Shown: in pieces, positions 42,600 to 51,031 of the stretch
Position numbering within the stretch: the stretch's first letter is position 1
Layout: each line of letters starts with the position of its first letter
NCBI RefSeq assembly: GCF_007896435.1
Contig: NZ_VCBL01000004.1
Location: 62,001 to 126,000, forward strand
Length of the DNA stretch: 64,000 nucleotides
Reading direction: 5' to 3'
Source: Rummeliibacillus suwonensis
Lineage (GTDB): Bacteria > Bacillota > Bacilli > Bacillales_A > Planococcaceae
Made by a program: the position numbers and the translations under genes
The notes under the pieces: generated by a model
Seen by the model: the letters and a program-made list of their open reading frames with translations, nothing else
Database searches by the model: none
Told to the model about the DNA's origin: nothing

Positions 42600-44045
42600 T
42601 CAGTGAGCATAACCAAGTCGAAAGCAGATTACCTTAAGTTCTGTCATTTCTTGAATGGAAAATTCGACACCTTCTCTACCAATACCAGATTGTTTCATGC
42701 CACCAAAAGGCATAGCATCAATGCGAAAATCACTGCTATCATTGACCATGATGCCTCCATATTCCAATTCCTTTATTGCTCGAAATGCCAAATCAAGATT
42801 TTTTGTAAAAATGCCAGCTTGAAGTCCATATGATACATCGTTTGATTTTTTGATTGCCTCGCTAAGATTTTTCACTGAATCTAATATCACAACAGGCCCA
42901 AACAGTTCCTCTTTGGCAATTTTACTTTCTGCATCAACATTGGTTAGAATAGTTGGTAAATAATATGTTCCCTCTCTTTTTCCACCACATAAACAATGTG
43001 CACCATTTGAAATAGCTTCATCAACGAGGTTTTCAATACGAATGGCTTCTTTTTTAGTGATCAGTGGACCCATATCCGTTTTTTCACTGAATTTATCACC
43101 GATTTGAAGCTGACTTGTACGATAGACAATTGCTTCTTCGAAATCAGCATATAACTCTTCCTCTATATAAACTCTTTGAACGCCTATACAATTTTGACCG
43201 GCCGCCCAAAATGCTCCAGATACAATGGATTCAACTGCTTCTTTTATTTCAGCATCCTTCAGCACAATACAAGGGGAATTAGAACCCAATTCCATACTTA
43301 ATTTTTTGACGCCTGCTTTAGAAGCGATCTCTTTTCCCACTTCATAGCCACCAGTAAATGAAATCATTCGTACAGCAGGATGGGATACTAATACATCACC
43401 AATCTCACTTGAATGACCTGGAAGTACAGATAAAACTTTTTTCGGTAAACCTGCCTGTTCAAATGCTTCTGCTAATAACAGGGCACTCAATGGAGTAACG
43501 GTAGAAGGCTTAATAATAATTGCATTCCCAGCGGCAATAGCTGGGCCAAGCTTATGCGCAACTAGATTTAGAGGATCATTAAAGGGCGTTATGGCGACTA
43601 TTAATCCAATGGGTAATCGTTGATAATAACCGATTCGATTTTCATTGCCCTCCATTTGATCAAAAGAAAGTGTTTTACCATGTAATCTTCTTGTTTCCTC
43701 TGCACTGATTCGAATTGTTTGGATACATCTTTTTACTTCTTTTCTTGCTTCTCGAATCGTTTTACTTCCCTCTAATGAGATTGTTTGAGCAAAAAGCCGT
43801 TTTCTTTCTTCGATCCAATTTGCAGCCCTATTTAATATGGACATACGTTCAAAAACGGATAAACGGCTAGCAATTTTTGCGCCTTTTACACCTTCCTCAA
43901 TCGCAAATAGGGCATCTTCTTTATTTGCAACAGGAATTTGTGCTATGATTTCACCATTTTGAGGATTTTCAACACTAATCTTTTTTTCACGGGTCACCCA
44001 TTCCCCCGCCAATAACATCTTTTTCGTCAGCAATGTTTGTTCCAA
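42600..44045 (-). CDS. Aldehyde dehydrogenase, probable aspartate-semialdehyde oxidising (DoeC-like)
   Basis: A 481-residue NAD(P)-dependent aldehyde dehydrogenase. The catalytic Cys is in AAGQNCIGVQR, the general base in LSMELGSNSPC, and the cofactor fold in ISFTGGYEVGKEI; FNDPLNLVAHKLGPAIAAGNA and the C-terminal MPFGGMKQSGIGREG are standard. In known ectoine degradation DoeC oxidises aspartate semialdehyde to aspartate; that role fits here but is by context. The TTG start at 44045 has GGAGGGA at good spacing. It lies between ehuB and the homoserine dehydrogenase gene in one operon. Confidence 0.87.
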   Translation of the reverse strand: MEQTLLTKKMLLAGEWVTREKKISVENPQNGEIIAQIPVANKEDALFAIEEGVKGAKIASRLSVFERMSILNRAANWIEERKRLFAQTISLEGSKTIREARKEVKRCIQTIRISAEETRRLHGKTLSFDQMEGNENRIGYYQRLPIGLIVAITPFNDPLNLVAHKLGPAIAAGNAIIIKPSTVTPLSALLLAEAFEQAGLPKKVLSVLPGHSSEIGDVLVSHPAVRMISFTGGYEVGKEIASKAGVKKLSMELGSNSPCIVLKDAEIKEAVESIVSGAFWAAGQNCIGVQRVYIEEELYADFEEAIVYRTSQLQIGDKFSEKTDMGPLITKKEAIRIENLVDEAISNGAHCLCGGKREGTYYLPTILTNVDAESKIAKEELFGPVVILDSVKNLSEAIKKSNDVSYGLQAGIFTKNLDLAFRAIKELEYGGIMVNDSSDFRIDAMPFGGMKQSGIGREGVEFSIQEMTELKVICFRLGYAH

Positions 44046-44065
44046 AAATCTCCCTCCAATACATT

Positions 44066-45106
44066 TTAGAGTTGTTTGCGATGAATATTGATCAAATCAA
44101 TTAAAATTGAAAATCCAGTTTCAACCTTCCCTGCACCAGCACCTATTAGTGTAACGGGACCTGCTAGATCACAATGATATGTGATTGCATTAGTTGCACC
44201 TGTAATATTTGCCAATGGGTGGTCAAGACCTACTTTCTCTGGTTTTACAGAAGCTATTAGATGTCCATTTTCTTTTTTTAGCTTCGCTATTAACTTCCAT
44301 TTTTTCTGTTCTTGTTTTGCTTGCTTGATGTCTTCTTTTGTTAGATGGGAAATCCCTTGCCGTTCTACATCATGAGTCTTTAATGGATACTGTAAAATAA
44401 CATTCGCTAAAATAACGGTTTTATATAAGGCATCAAACCCTTCTACATCACTTGTTGGATCAGCCTCCGCATAGCCATTCTTCTGTGCTTCCATCAATGC
44501 TTCTTTATATGAAAGTCCTTCTTCCATACGTGTCAGCATATAATTCGTTGTGCCGTTTAAAATACCTTGGATCTCATTTATTTCATTTCCAGCTAAAGAT
44601 GTAATGGGCATTCTTAATGCAGGTGTACCACTCATTACAGAACCTTCGAATCCCCAACGAACATGTTGTTTATCCGCTAATGATTGCAATTCTCCAAAAG
44701 CTAAGGCTACAGGTCCTTTATTGCTCATGATAACGTTTTTCCCATGCTCAAACGAATATCGACAATGATCGATTGCCGGTTGACCTGTTTTTACATCCGT
44801 AAACGTTACTTCTACAATGGTATCCGCATTGGATCGTTGGATAGTTTCAAAACTATTGAGCCCACGAATTAATCCTTCCTGCTCAGGATAACCATTTATA
44901 TTCCCTGTTTCTCTAACAGATTTTAATAATTCAGGTATTGATAATCCATCTGGGTGATAGACGGATCCTTTTATGACATCACTGACCGCTACGATTTTTG
45001 CATTTAATCCAAATTGCTCCATTAATCGTTGGCTTTTCTGTTGAATAATTTCTGCAAACCCTTGACCAACAACACCAAATCCTAATAATGCAATCCGATG
45101 CTCCAT
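44066..45106 (-). CDS. Homoserine dehydrogenase without ACT domain
   Basis: A 346-residue protein with the Rossmann motif ALLGFGVVGQGF, VIMSNKGPVALAF, the catalytic-domain signature GILNGTTNYMLTRMEEGLSYKEALMEAQKNGYAEADPTSDVEGFDA, and a C-terminus just after that domain. Biosynthetic Bacillus homoserine dehydrogenases are about 430 residues with an ACT regulatory domain, missing here, so it should not be feedback-inhibited by threonine through ACT. It interconverts aspartate semialdehyde and homoserine. Placement inside an ectoine operon suggests a catabolic use. It follows the M20 gene by 13 bp. Confidence 0.88.
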   Translation of the reverse strand: MEHRIALLGFGVVGQGFAEIIQQKSQRLMEQFGLNAKIVAVSDVIKGSVYHPDGLSIPELLKSVRETGNINGYPEQEGLIRGLNSFETIQRSNADTIVEVTFTDVKTGQPAIDHCRYSFEHGKNVIMSNKGPVALAFGELQSLADKQHVRWGFEGSVMSGTPALRMPITSLAGNEINEIQGILNGTTNYMLTRMEEGLSYKEALMEAQKNGYAEADPTSDVEGFDALYKTVILANVILQYPLKTHDVERQGISHLTKEDIKQAKQEQKKWKLIAKLKKENGHLIASVKPEKVGLDHPLANITGATNAITYHCDLAGPVTLIGAGAGKVETGFSILIDLINIHRKQL

Positions 45107-45119
45107 TTATTTAAACCTC

Positions 45120-46358
45120 CTAAATTGCTACGTTTTCTCCCTTTAAAACTTTCTTGGGCAATGGTACGTCACCAAGTAAATATTTCAATAACGTTTGTAT
45201 TAATATGGATGCTCCAATTGGTAAACATCGTTCATCAATATCAAAAATAGGTGTATGAAGATCTCGTTTAACACCGTCTGGATAAGCGCATCCTAAGAAA
45301 ATCATGGAACCTGGTACTTTATACGCCATATGCGAAAAGTCTTCTCCGGCTAATCCAAAAGGAATTTCTTTGATAGTCATTGTTGGATATAGTTCTGCTA
45401 CAACTTCCTTTAATACCTTGTTAACCTCTGCATTATTGAATAGGGCCGGTTCTCCCCGAGTAATATCTAGCTCATATTTACCGCCAAACGCTTCAACAAT
45501 TGAAAATGCCTTTTCTAGCCGTTGCCCTAATTCTTCTCGGACACTAGGTTGATAGCTACGAAGTGTGCCCTGTAAAAAAACTTCTGTAGGAATAATATTG
45601 CTTGCAGAACCCCCTTTTACTTCGCCTACACTTATAACTGCTGCATCGAGCGGGGATATATTTCGAGCTACAATTCCATGAATCGCTTGTAGCACTGGTC
45701 CCAGCATCCAGATAGGATCTGTTGCTAAATGAGGATATGCACCATGTCCTCCTGTACCATGAATAGTTGCCTGAAATACATCCACATTTGACATGCTATA
45801 GCCATCGTGTATCAGTACTGTTCCTACCTCATGACCTGGATTCATATGTAGTGCAATAATACAGTCAACATCTCTTAATACTCCTGCTTCGATTAAATAA
45901 GGAGAGCCGGTTTTACCAAATGCATCTGTATCTTCCTCAGCGGGTTGGAAAATAAATTTAACGGTTCCTTTAATCTTTCCTTCCTTCCAAATTTCACCCA
46001 TGATGGTAGCAACAGATAGACCGATCGCCGTATGTGCATCATGCCCACAAGCATGCATCACACCTTGATTTTTAGAAGGAAATGAATGTGTCGTTTCTTC
46101 CATAATGGGAAGTGCATCCATATCTGCACGAATAGCAACGGTTGGTCCTTCCCCATTCGACAATATACCGATAACGGATGTTTCTACACCCACACCTTTT
46201 TCAACCTTCATTCCTTCTATATGATTTAGCCGTTGGTAAACAAATTCGGATGTTTTATATTCCTCAAAACTTAGTTCTGGATTTTCATGAATGTGTCTTC
46301 GCCAACTAATAATCTGATCAGATATATTTTGAACGCGTGAAAGAATATCGATATCCAT
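45120..46358 (-). CDS. M20 family amidohydrolase, probable N-acetyl-diaminobutyrate deacetylase
   Basis: A 412-residue M20D-type metallohydrolase: IRADMDALPIMEE, ACGHDAHTAIGL with metal-binding Cys and His, FQPAEEDTDAFG, LHMNPGHEVG and GLAGEDFSHMAYKVPG. The family removes acyl groups from amino acids. In the ectoine pathway DoeA yields N-alpha-acetyl-diaminobutyrate, which needs deacetylation; the usual DoeB belongs to another family (AstE/AspA), and none is present, so this protein is the likely substitute. I start at the ATG at 46358 after AGAAGGTGA. The reaction is inferred from context. Confidence 0.86.
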   Translation of the reverse strand: MDIDILSRVQNISDQIISWRRHIHENPELSFEEYKTSEFVYQRLNHIEGMKVEKGVGVETSVIGILSNGEGPTVAIRADMDALPIMEETTHSFPSKNQGVMHACGHDAHTAIGLSVATIMGEIWKEGKIKGTVKFIFQPAEEDTDAFGKTGSPYLIEAGVLRDVDCIIALHMNPGHEVGTVLIHDGYSMSNVDVFQATIHGTGGHGAYPHLATDPIWMLGPVLQAIHGIVARNISPLDAAVISVGEVKGGSASNIIPTEVFLQGTLRSYQPSVREELGQRLEKAFSIVEAFGGKYELDITRGEPALFNNAEVNKVLKEVVAELYPTMTIKEIPFGLAGEDFSHMAYKVPGSMIFLGCAYPDGVKRDLHTPIFDIDERCLPIGASILIQTLLKYLLGDVPLPKKVLKGENVAI

Positions 46359-46371
46359 ATAGTTCACCTTC

Positions 46372-47580
46372 TTACTTTCCAACTGGAACGGTTTGTTCCT
46401 TTAATACTTCAAATGCTTGTGTAAGGTCTTGAATTAAATCTTCCGTATCCTCGATCCCCGCTGAAATTCGGACTAATCCATCTGGAATCCCCATTGCTGC
46501 CCTTTCTTCAGGTGTACATTCAACGTGACTGGTTGTTCTTGCAGGTCCATAGGTTGTTTCAACCGCTCCTAGGTTTGCTGCACGATTTGCATATTTTAAG
46601 GCAGGTAATAAAATTTTTACTGCATCCATTCCACCCTTTAATGAGAAGCTAAGCATTCCGCCAAAACCTTTCATTTGTTTTTTGGCAATATCATAATGAA
46701 GATGTGTTTTAAGACCTGGATAGTACACTTCCTCTACAAGATCCTCATCTAGTAAGAATTTAGCAATTGCCATAGCGTTTTTCGCTTGTTGTTCTACACG
46801 CAATTTTAATGTTTTCATGCCTCGTAAAAGGAGATATGCTGCCCATGGATCTAATGTTGCACCATTGATTTCACGATAATGATAGATTTGCTCAATCAAT
46901 TCTTTTGACCCACAAACCACACCGCCTAAAGCATCCGCATGCCCACCTAAAAATTTTGTTGCGCTGTGTAACACAAGATCCGCTCCCAGTTTCAATGGGT
47001 TTTGATTAATTGGTGTAGCAAATGTATTATCTACTACAACAATTGCCCCAGCGTCTTTCCCCTTTTGGGACATCCTTTCGATATCTGTAATTTTCACTGT
47101 TGGATTTGTAGGTGTTTCCAAATACAAAATTTTGCAGCCTTTTTCAAGCTCTTTTTCAATCGCCTCATGATTTCCCGTTTCGCATAGTGCAACATCAATG
47201 TTTAATTTTGGTAAAAACTCCGTAAAGATTTTATTTGTACCGCCATATGTGTCCTTGATAGAAACAATACGATCACCTGGTTTTAAAAACGTATATAGTG
47301 TATTACTAATCGCTGCCATTCCTGTTGAAAAACTTGTCGCAGCTTCTGCACCTTCTAAAATCTTCACTTTATCTTCAAATGCTTGCACGGTAGGATTCGT
47401 ATTTCTTCCATAGATATGTCCTTGTTTCTTGCCAACTGAAACATCATACCATTCATCCATATCATCATAGTTATAAGCAACACTTACAATTACCGGAACT
47501 TGCGTTGCCCTATGGACAAGAACATCTTTTTCACCTGCCCAAACCGCTTTTGTTCCAATACTCGCTTTTTTTTCTTCCAT
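46372..47580 (-). CDS. Cys/Met-metabolism PLP enzyme, cystathionine gamma-synthase family
   Basis: A 402-residue fold-type I PLP enzyme. It has YGRNTNPTVQAFEDKVKILEGAEAA, YGGTNKIF, DNTFATPINQNPLKLGADLVLHSATKFLGGHADALGG with the PLP lysine, and a C-terminal RISAGIEDTEDLI. The family catalyses replacement or elimination at the gamma or beta carbon of amino acids. The start at 47580 follows TGGAGGT. In this operon it stands where a diaminobutyrate transaminase (DoeD) would be expected. Diaminobutyrate has a gamma-amino group, so gamma-elimination or replacement is conceivable; that is a hypothesis. Confidence 0.87.
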   Translation of the reverse strand: MEEKKASIGTKAVWAGEKDVLVHRATQVPVIVSVAYNYDDMDEWYDVSVGKKQGHIYGRNTNPTVQAFEDKVKILEGAEAATSFSTGMAAISNTLYTFLKPGDRIVSIKDTYGGTNKIFTEFLPKLNIDVALCETGNHEAIEKELEKGCKILYLETPTNPTVKITDIERMSQKGKDAGAIVVVDNTFATPINQNPLKLGADLVLHSATKFLGGHADALGGVVCGSKELIEQIYHYREINGATLDPWAAYLLLRGMKTLKLRVEQQAKNAMAIAKFLLDEDLVEEVYYPGLKTHLHYDIAKKQMKGFGGMLSFSLKGGMDAVKILLPALKYANRAANLGAVETTYGPARTTSHVECTPEERAAMGIPDGLVRISAGIEDTEDLIQDLTQAFEVLKEQTVPVGK

Positions 47581-47602
47581 TTTAAATACCTCCATTACAC
47601 TG

Positions 47603-48568
47603 TTATTTATCCTTATTTGTTAATTGTTCAAAGGCGAATCTTGCAATCACAGTATCCTGAACACCTGTACCTGTTAAATCACATACCGTAATTTGCTTTT
47701 GATTTTCTCTTCCTTTTTTAAAACCTGCTGTGAGATCACCTAGTTCTATAATGGGTGAATCATCAGTAATGATTTCTTTAGATTTCGCATGATGAAGCTC
47801 ACCTAATCGAAAACATTGTGTTTTTACATCGCAAACAATTACATCCGTTTGCTCAAAAATATTTGCATCCAGTTCTTGTTTATGTTCCGCGTCTGAACCC
47901 ATTGCTGTAATATGGAGCCCTGGGTGCAACCACTCTGCTTTAATCAAAGGCTGAGTAGAAGGAGTTGTCGTTACAACAATATCGCTCGTTTTGACAACCT
48001 CTTCGATTGACTCGGCAATTATCACAGGCTTCCCTAGTTGTGTTTCCATCTCTTTTGCATATCTTCGAGCGGATAAATCATTACGACCAAATATGATGAC
48101 CGTTGAAAACTCTCTTACTAATGACAGTGCTTCTAGTTGATATCTCGCCTGTGTACCTGTACCAATGATCCCTACTTGTTCCACTTGCTTTTTCGCAAGA
48201 TATTTAGAAGCTATTGCACCTGCGATAGCTGTTCGAACATCTGTTAAATAACCGTTATCAAGTAATATGGATTTGGCTAGGCCTGTTTGGGAACTCAACA
48301 GCAACATCATTCCACTTAAACTTGGCAACCCTAGTGAAGCGTTATTAAAGAAACCTGAGGAAATTTTAATCGCAAAAGAGTCAAGTCCCTTGATATATGC
48401 CGTTTTCACATCAATTTCCCCATTATTTTCAGGAATATCAATTCTCATAATAGGAGGCAATGTGACAATCCCTTTCGCTAACGCGGAAAATCCTTCTTCA
48501 ACCACTTTAATCGCTTGCTCATTCACATGAATAAACTGACGTATCTCTTGTTCTTCAAATATTTTCAT
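47603..48568 (-). CDS. eutC: Ornithine cyclodeaminase family protein, EutC-like
   Basis: A 321-residue protein of the ornithine cyclodeaminase/mu-crystallin family, with ISSGFFNNASLGLPSLSGMMLLL, DNGYLTDVRTAIAGAIASKYLA, the NAD motif VGIIGTGTQARYQLEAL and later AMGSDAEHKQELD. In ectoine clusters the EutB/EutC pair is proposed to convert hydroxyectoine-derived intermediates. Start after ATAGGAGCC. It lies 14 bp after doeA and 22 bp before the PLP enzyme gene. EutB is encoded divergently at 49990. Confidence 0.87.
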   Translation of the reverse strand: MKIFEEQEIRQFIHVNEQAIKVVEEGFSALAKGIVTLPPIMRIDIPENNGEIDVKTAYIKGLDSFAIKISSGFFNNASLGLPSLSGMMLLLSSQTGLAKSILLDNGYLTDVRTAIAGAIASKYLAKKQVEQVGIIGTGTQARYQLEALSLVREFSTVIIFGRNDLSARRYAKEMETQLGKPVIIAESIEEVVKTSDIVVTTTPSTQPLIKAEWLHPGLHITAMGSDAEHKQELDANIFEQTDVIVCDVKTQCFRLGELHHAKSKEIITDDSPIIELGDLTAGFKKGRENQKQITVCDLTGTGVQDTVIARFAFEQLTNKDK

Positions 48569-48582
48569 AGGTATGGCTCCTA

Positions 48583-49770
48583 TTAGTAGATTTTTGTTGA
48601 ATTTTTAACAAAGAGTTTACGTGGGAAATTTGCAAATACTTCAATACCTTTTTCTGTGACACGGAATGACTCACTTAATTCTGCTCCATAATGATCAAGC
48701 CAAATGCCTGGAATACAGTGGAATGCCATATTTGGTTGTAACACCGTTTTATCTCCTGGTCGCAAACTTGCAGTATGTTCACCCCAATCAGGTGGATAAT
48801 TTAAGCCCATTGAATAACCAATACGCGACGGTTTTTCAAATCCACTCTTTGCAATCGTTTTTCTCCATACCTCCTCTACCTCTTCACAAGTCACGCCTGG
48901 TTTTATAAAATCAAGAGTCGTATTTAGCCCCTCTATAACCGCTTCTGTTAAATATTTCACTTTTGGATCTGGTTCGCCGATAAATACCGTTCTTGATAAT
49001 GGAGAATGGTAATGATGATAGCTACCCGCAAGCTCTAAAATAACAGGAATATTTGATTTGTATGGTTCATCTGACCACGTAATATGTGGAGCAGATGTTC
49101 TTTCACCAGCTGGTAAAAGTGGCATAATGGCAGGATAGTCTCCTCCGAATTCAACAGTACCGCTAATTTGTGCATGCATAATTTTTGCGACGACATCACA
49201 TTCTCGAACGCCTTCTTCAATAGCATCAATTCCTGTTTGCATTGCATTTTCAACGATTCTTGCTGCTTTTCTCATATATTCGATTTCTTTATCTGATTTA
49301 ATAATTCGTACATCATTGACAAGGGTGGTCGTATCTATGAAAGATACTTGAGGGAGCCCCAATTTTAATTGGGTATAGCATTTTGCAGTAAAATAATACG
49401 TATCCATTTCTAAACCGACCGTACCATTCGTTTGACCTATTTCTTTTAAAAAGTTACAAACAAAATCCATAGGATGACGTTCTATTGATTGTACATAATG
49501 ATCTGGATAAGGAATAATGTTATTTTCACTTAACCATGTGGTAACTTTTGCGCCATTCGCGTCTTGACCTCTACCAATCCAGAAAGGCTCTTCTTCATCC
49601 AAGAGTACAATGAGACATTGATGAACATAAAATGACCAGCCATCATAGCCTGTTAAATAATTCATATTAGCTGGATTTGTTACTAATAGGATATTGATTC
49701 CTTTCTCAGCCATTTTTTCTTTTGTTTTGCTTAATCTTTTTTTGTACTCTACTTCTTCAAAAATTGTCAT
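48583..49770 (-). CDS. doeA: Ectoine hydrolase, DoeA-like (M24 family)
   Basis: A 395-residue protein of the M24 creatinase/prolidase fold. N-terminal domain to about residue 150 (LLVTNPANMNYLTGYDGWSFYVHQCLIVLL, GQDANGAKVT), then the pita-bread domain with GGDYPAIMPLLPAGERTSAPHITWSD, ELAGSYHHYHSPLSRTVFIG and a C-terminal FHCIPGIWLDHYGAELSESF. This is the wording of DoeA, which opens the ectoine ring. Start at the ATG at 49770 with AAAGGAGG; a TTG two codons up is too close. It is the first gene of the minus-strand operon. Confidence 0.9.
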   Translation of the reverse strand: MTIFEEVEYKKRLSKTKEKMAEKGINILLVTNPANMNYLTGYDGWSFYVHQCLIVLLDEEEPFWIGRGQDANGAKVTTWLSENNIIPYPDHYVQSIERHPMDFVCNFLKEIGQTNGTVGLEMDTYYFTAKCYTQLKLGLPQVSFIDTTTLVNDVRIIKSDKEIEYMRKAARIVENAMQTGIDAIEEGVRECDVVAKIMHAQISGTVEFGGDYPAIMPLLPAGERTSAPHITWSDEPYKSNIPVILELAGSYHHYHSPLSRTVFIGEPDPKVKYLTEAVIEGLNTTLDFIKPGVTCEEVEEVWRKTIAKSGFEKPSRIGYSMGLNYPPDWGEHTASLRPGDKTVLQPNMAFHCIPGIWLDHYGAELSESFRVTEKGIEVFANFPRKLFVKNSTKIY

Positions 49771-49793
49771 TCTCAAACCTCCTTTGATATATT

Positions 49794-49818
49794 AAATCAT
49801 CTTTTCATGTGATGATTT
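49794..49818. promoter_or_regulatory. Dyad in the doeA-eutB divergent promoter region
   Basis: AAATCATC (49794-49801) and GATGATTT (49811-49818) are perfect 8-bp arms with 9 bp between, 24 bp before the doeA start. It could be an operator or a leader hairpin. The 219-bp region must hold promoters for both directions. Confidence 0.4.
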
Positions 49819-49989
49819 ATTACATATAATTATATTTTTTATGTTTGTTTCACACAATCTGTCAATATGTATGAAAATTTTAGTTATTTTTTATTTTTTT
49901 TAATAAAAAATCTCATTCTTTTAATATTTAAATTGATTTATATGTTAGAATATGTGACATAAATTCAAGTTGAGAGGAGATATCTATAT

Positions 49990-50997
49990 ATGATTGACAT
50001 TTCAAAAAATTCACTAATTGAAAGAAAATCTCTTACACTGCAAGATGTTTGGGAGGCAAGATCAACTATTTCACCGATTGTTAAAAAAACACCTCTAATT
50101 TTTTCTGCGCCTCTTTCTAACATTTTTGATGCAGAAATCTATCTTAAATATGAACATTTGCATGAAAGTGGAGCTTTTAAAATGCGAGGAGCGGTGAATG
50201 CAATCCATCACTTATCTAGCGAAGCAAAAAGTCGCGGTGTCACTACATTCTCCACTGGAAATCATGGTTTTGCAGTAGCGTTAGCAGCAAAAAAATTAGG
50301 AATACGTTCCGTCATCTGTGTTTCTACACATATACCACAGGCAAAAATAGATAAAATCCAAAGTTTAGGCGGGCAGTTAGAAATTTTTGGAGACAGTCAG
50401 GACGATGCCGAACAACACTGCTATCAACTGGCAAAAGAACAGGGACTCATGATTATTCCTCCATTCGATCATCCACATATCATCGCTGGTCAAGGTACAA
50501 TGGCCCTTGAAATATTAGAAGAATTACCCACTGTTACTAATGTAATCGGCGGTCTATCGGGCGGAGGATTACTTTCTGGTGTTGGATTAGTGATGAAAAC
50601 AACAAATCCATCTATAGAAGTGATAGGTGTTTCAATGGAAAAAGGAGCCGCTATGTATGAAAGTTTAAAAGCAGGAACACCCATTTCAGTGAAAGAATCA
50701 GCTACATTAGCGGATAGTTTGTTAGGCGGCATCGGTGAGCAAAATATTTATACTTTTAAAATGGTTCAACAATTTGTCGATCATTCGATTTTAGTACCGG
50801 AAGAAACGATTAAAAAAGGAATGGCCTATCTTTATAAAGAACACCATATCGTCGTTGAAGGGGCTGCTGCTATTGGAGTAGGGGCAGTGATAGATGGATT
50901 AATCCCCATAAAAAAGCACTCAAAAATGGTCATTATTATTAGTGGTTGCAATGTAGATCTTTCTGCACATGCCCAAGCTGTTCAATCTTATTTATAG
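49990..50997 (+). CDS. eutB: Threonine dehydratase-like PLP enzyme, EutB-like
   Basis: A 335-residue fold-type II PLP enzyme with the lysine motif YEHLHESGAFKMRGAVNA and the glycine loop GGLSGGGLLSG, without a C-terminal ACT domain. In ectoine clusters EutB is proposed to act on the 3-hydroxylated diaminobutyrate derived from hydroxyectoine together with EutC. The start follows GAGAGGAGA. It is transcribed divergently from doeA and directly upstream of the pucR-type gene, 34 bp apart. The specific reaction is inferred from genomic context. Confidence 0.87.
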   Translation: MIDISKNSLIERKSLTLQDVWEARSTISPIVKKTPLIFSAPLSNIFDAEIYLKYEHLHESGAFKMRGAVNAIHHLSSEAKSRGVTTFSTGNHGFAVALAAKKLGIRSVICVSTHIPQAKIDKIQSLGGQLEIFGDSQDDAEQHCYQLAKEQGLMIIPPFDHPHIIAGQGTMALEILEELPTVTNVIGGLSGGGLLSGVGLVMKTTNPSIEVIGVSMEKGAAMYESLKAGTPISVKESATLADSLLGGIGEQNIYTFKMVQQFVDHSILVPEETIKKGMAYLYKEHHIVVEGAAAIGVGAVIDGLIPIKKHSKMVIIISGCNVDLSAHAQAVQSYL

Positions 50998-51031
50998 TGA
51001 TTTACTACGCTCTCAGATGGGGGGATTTTTC

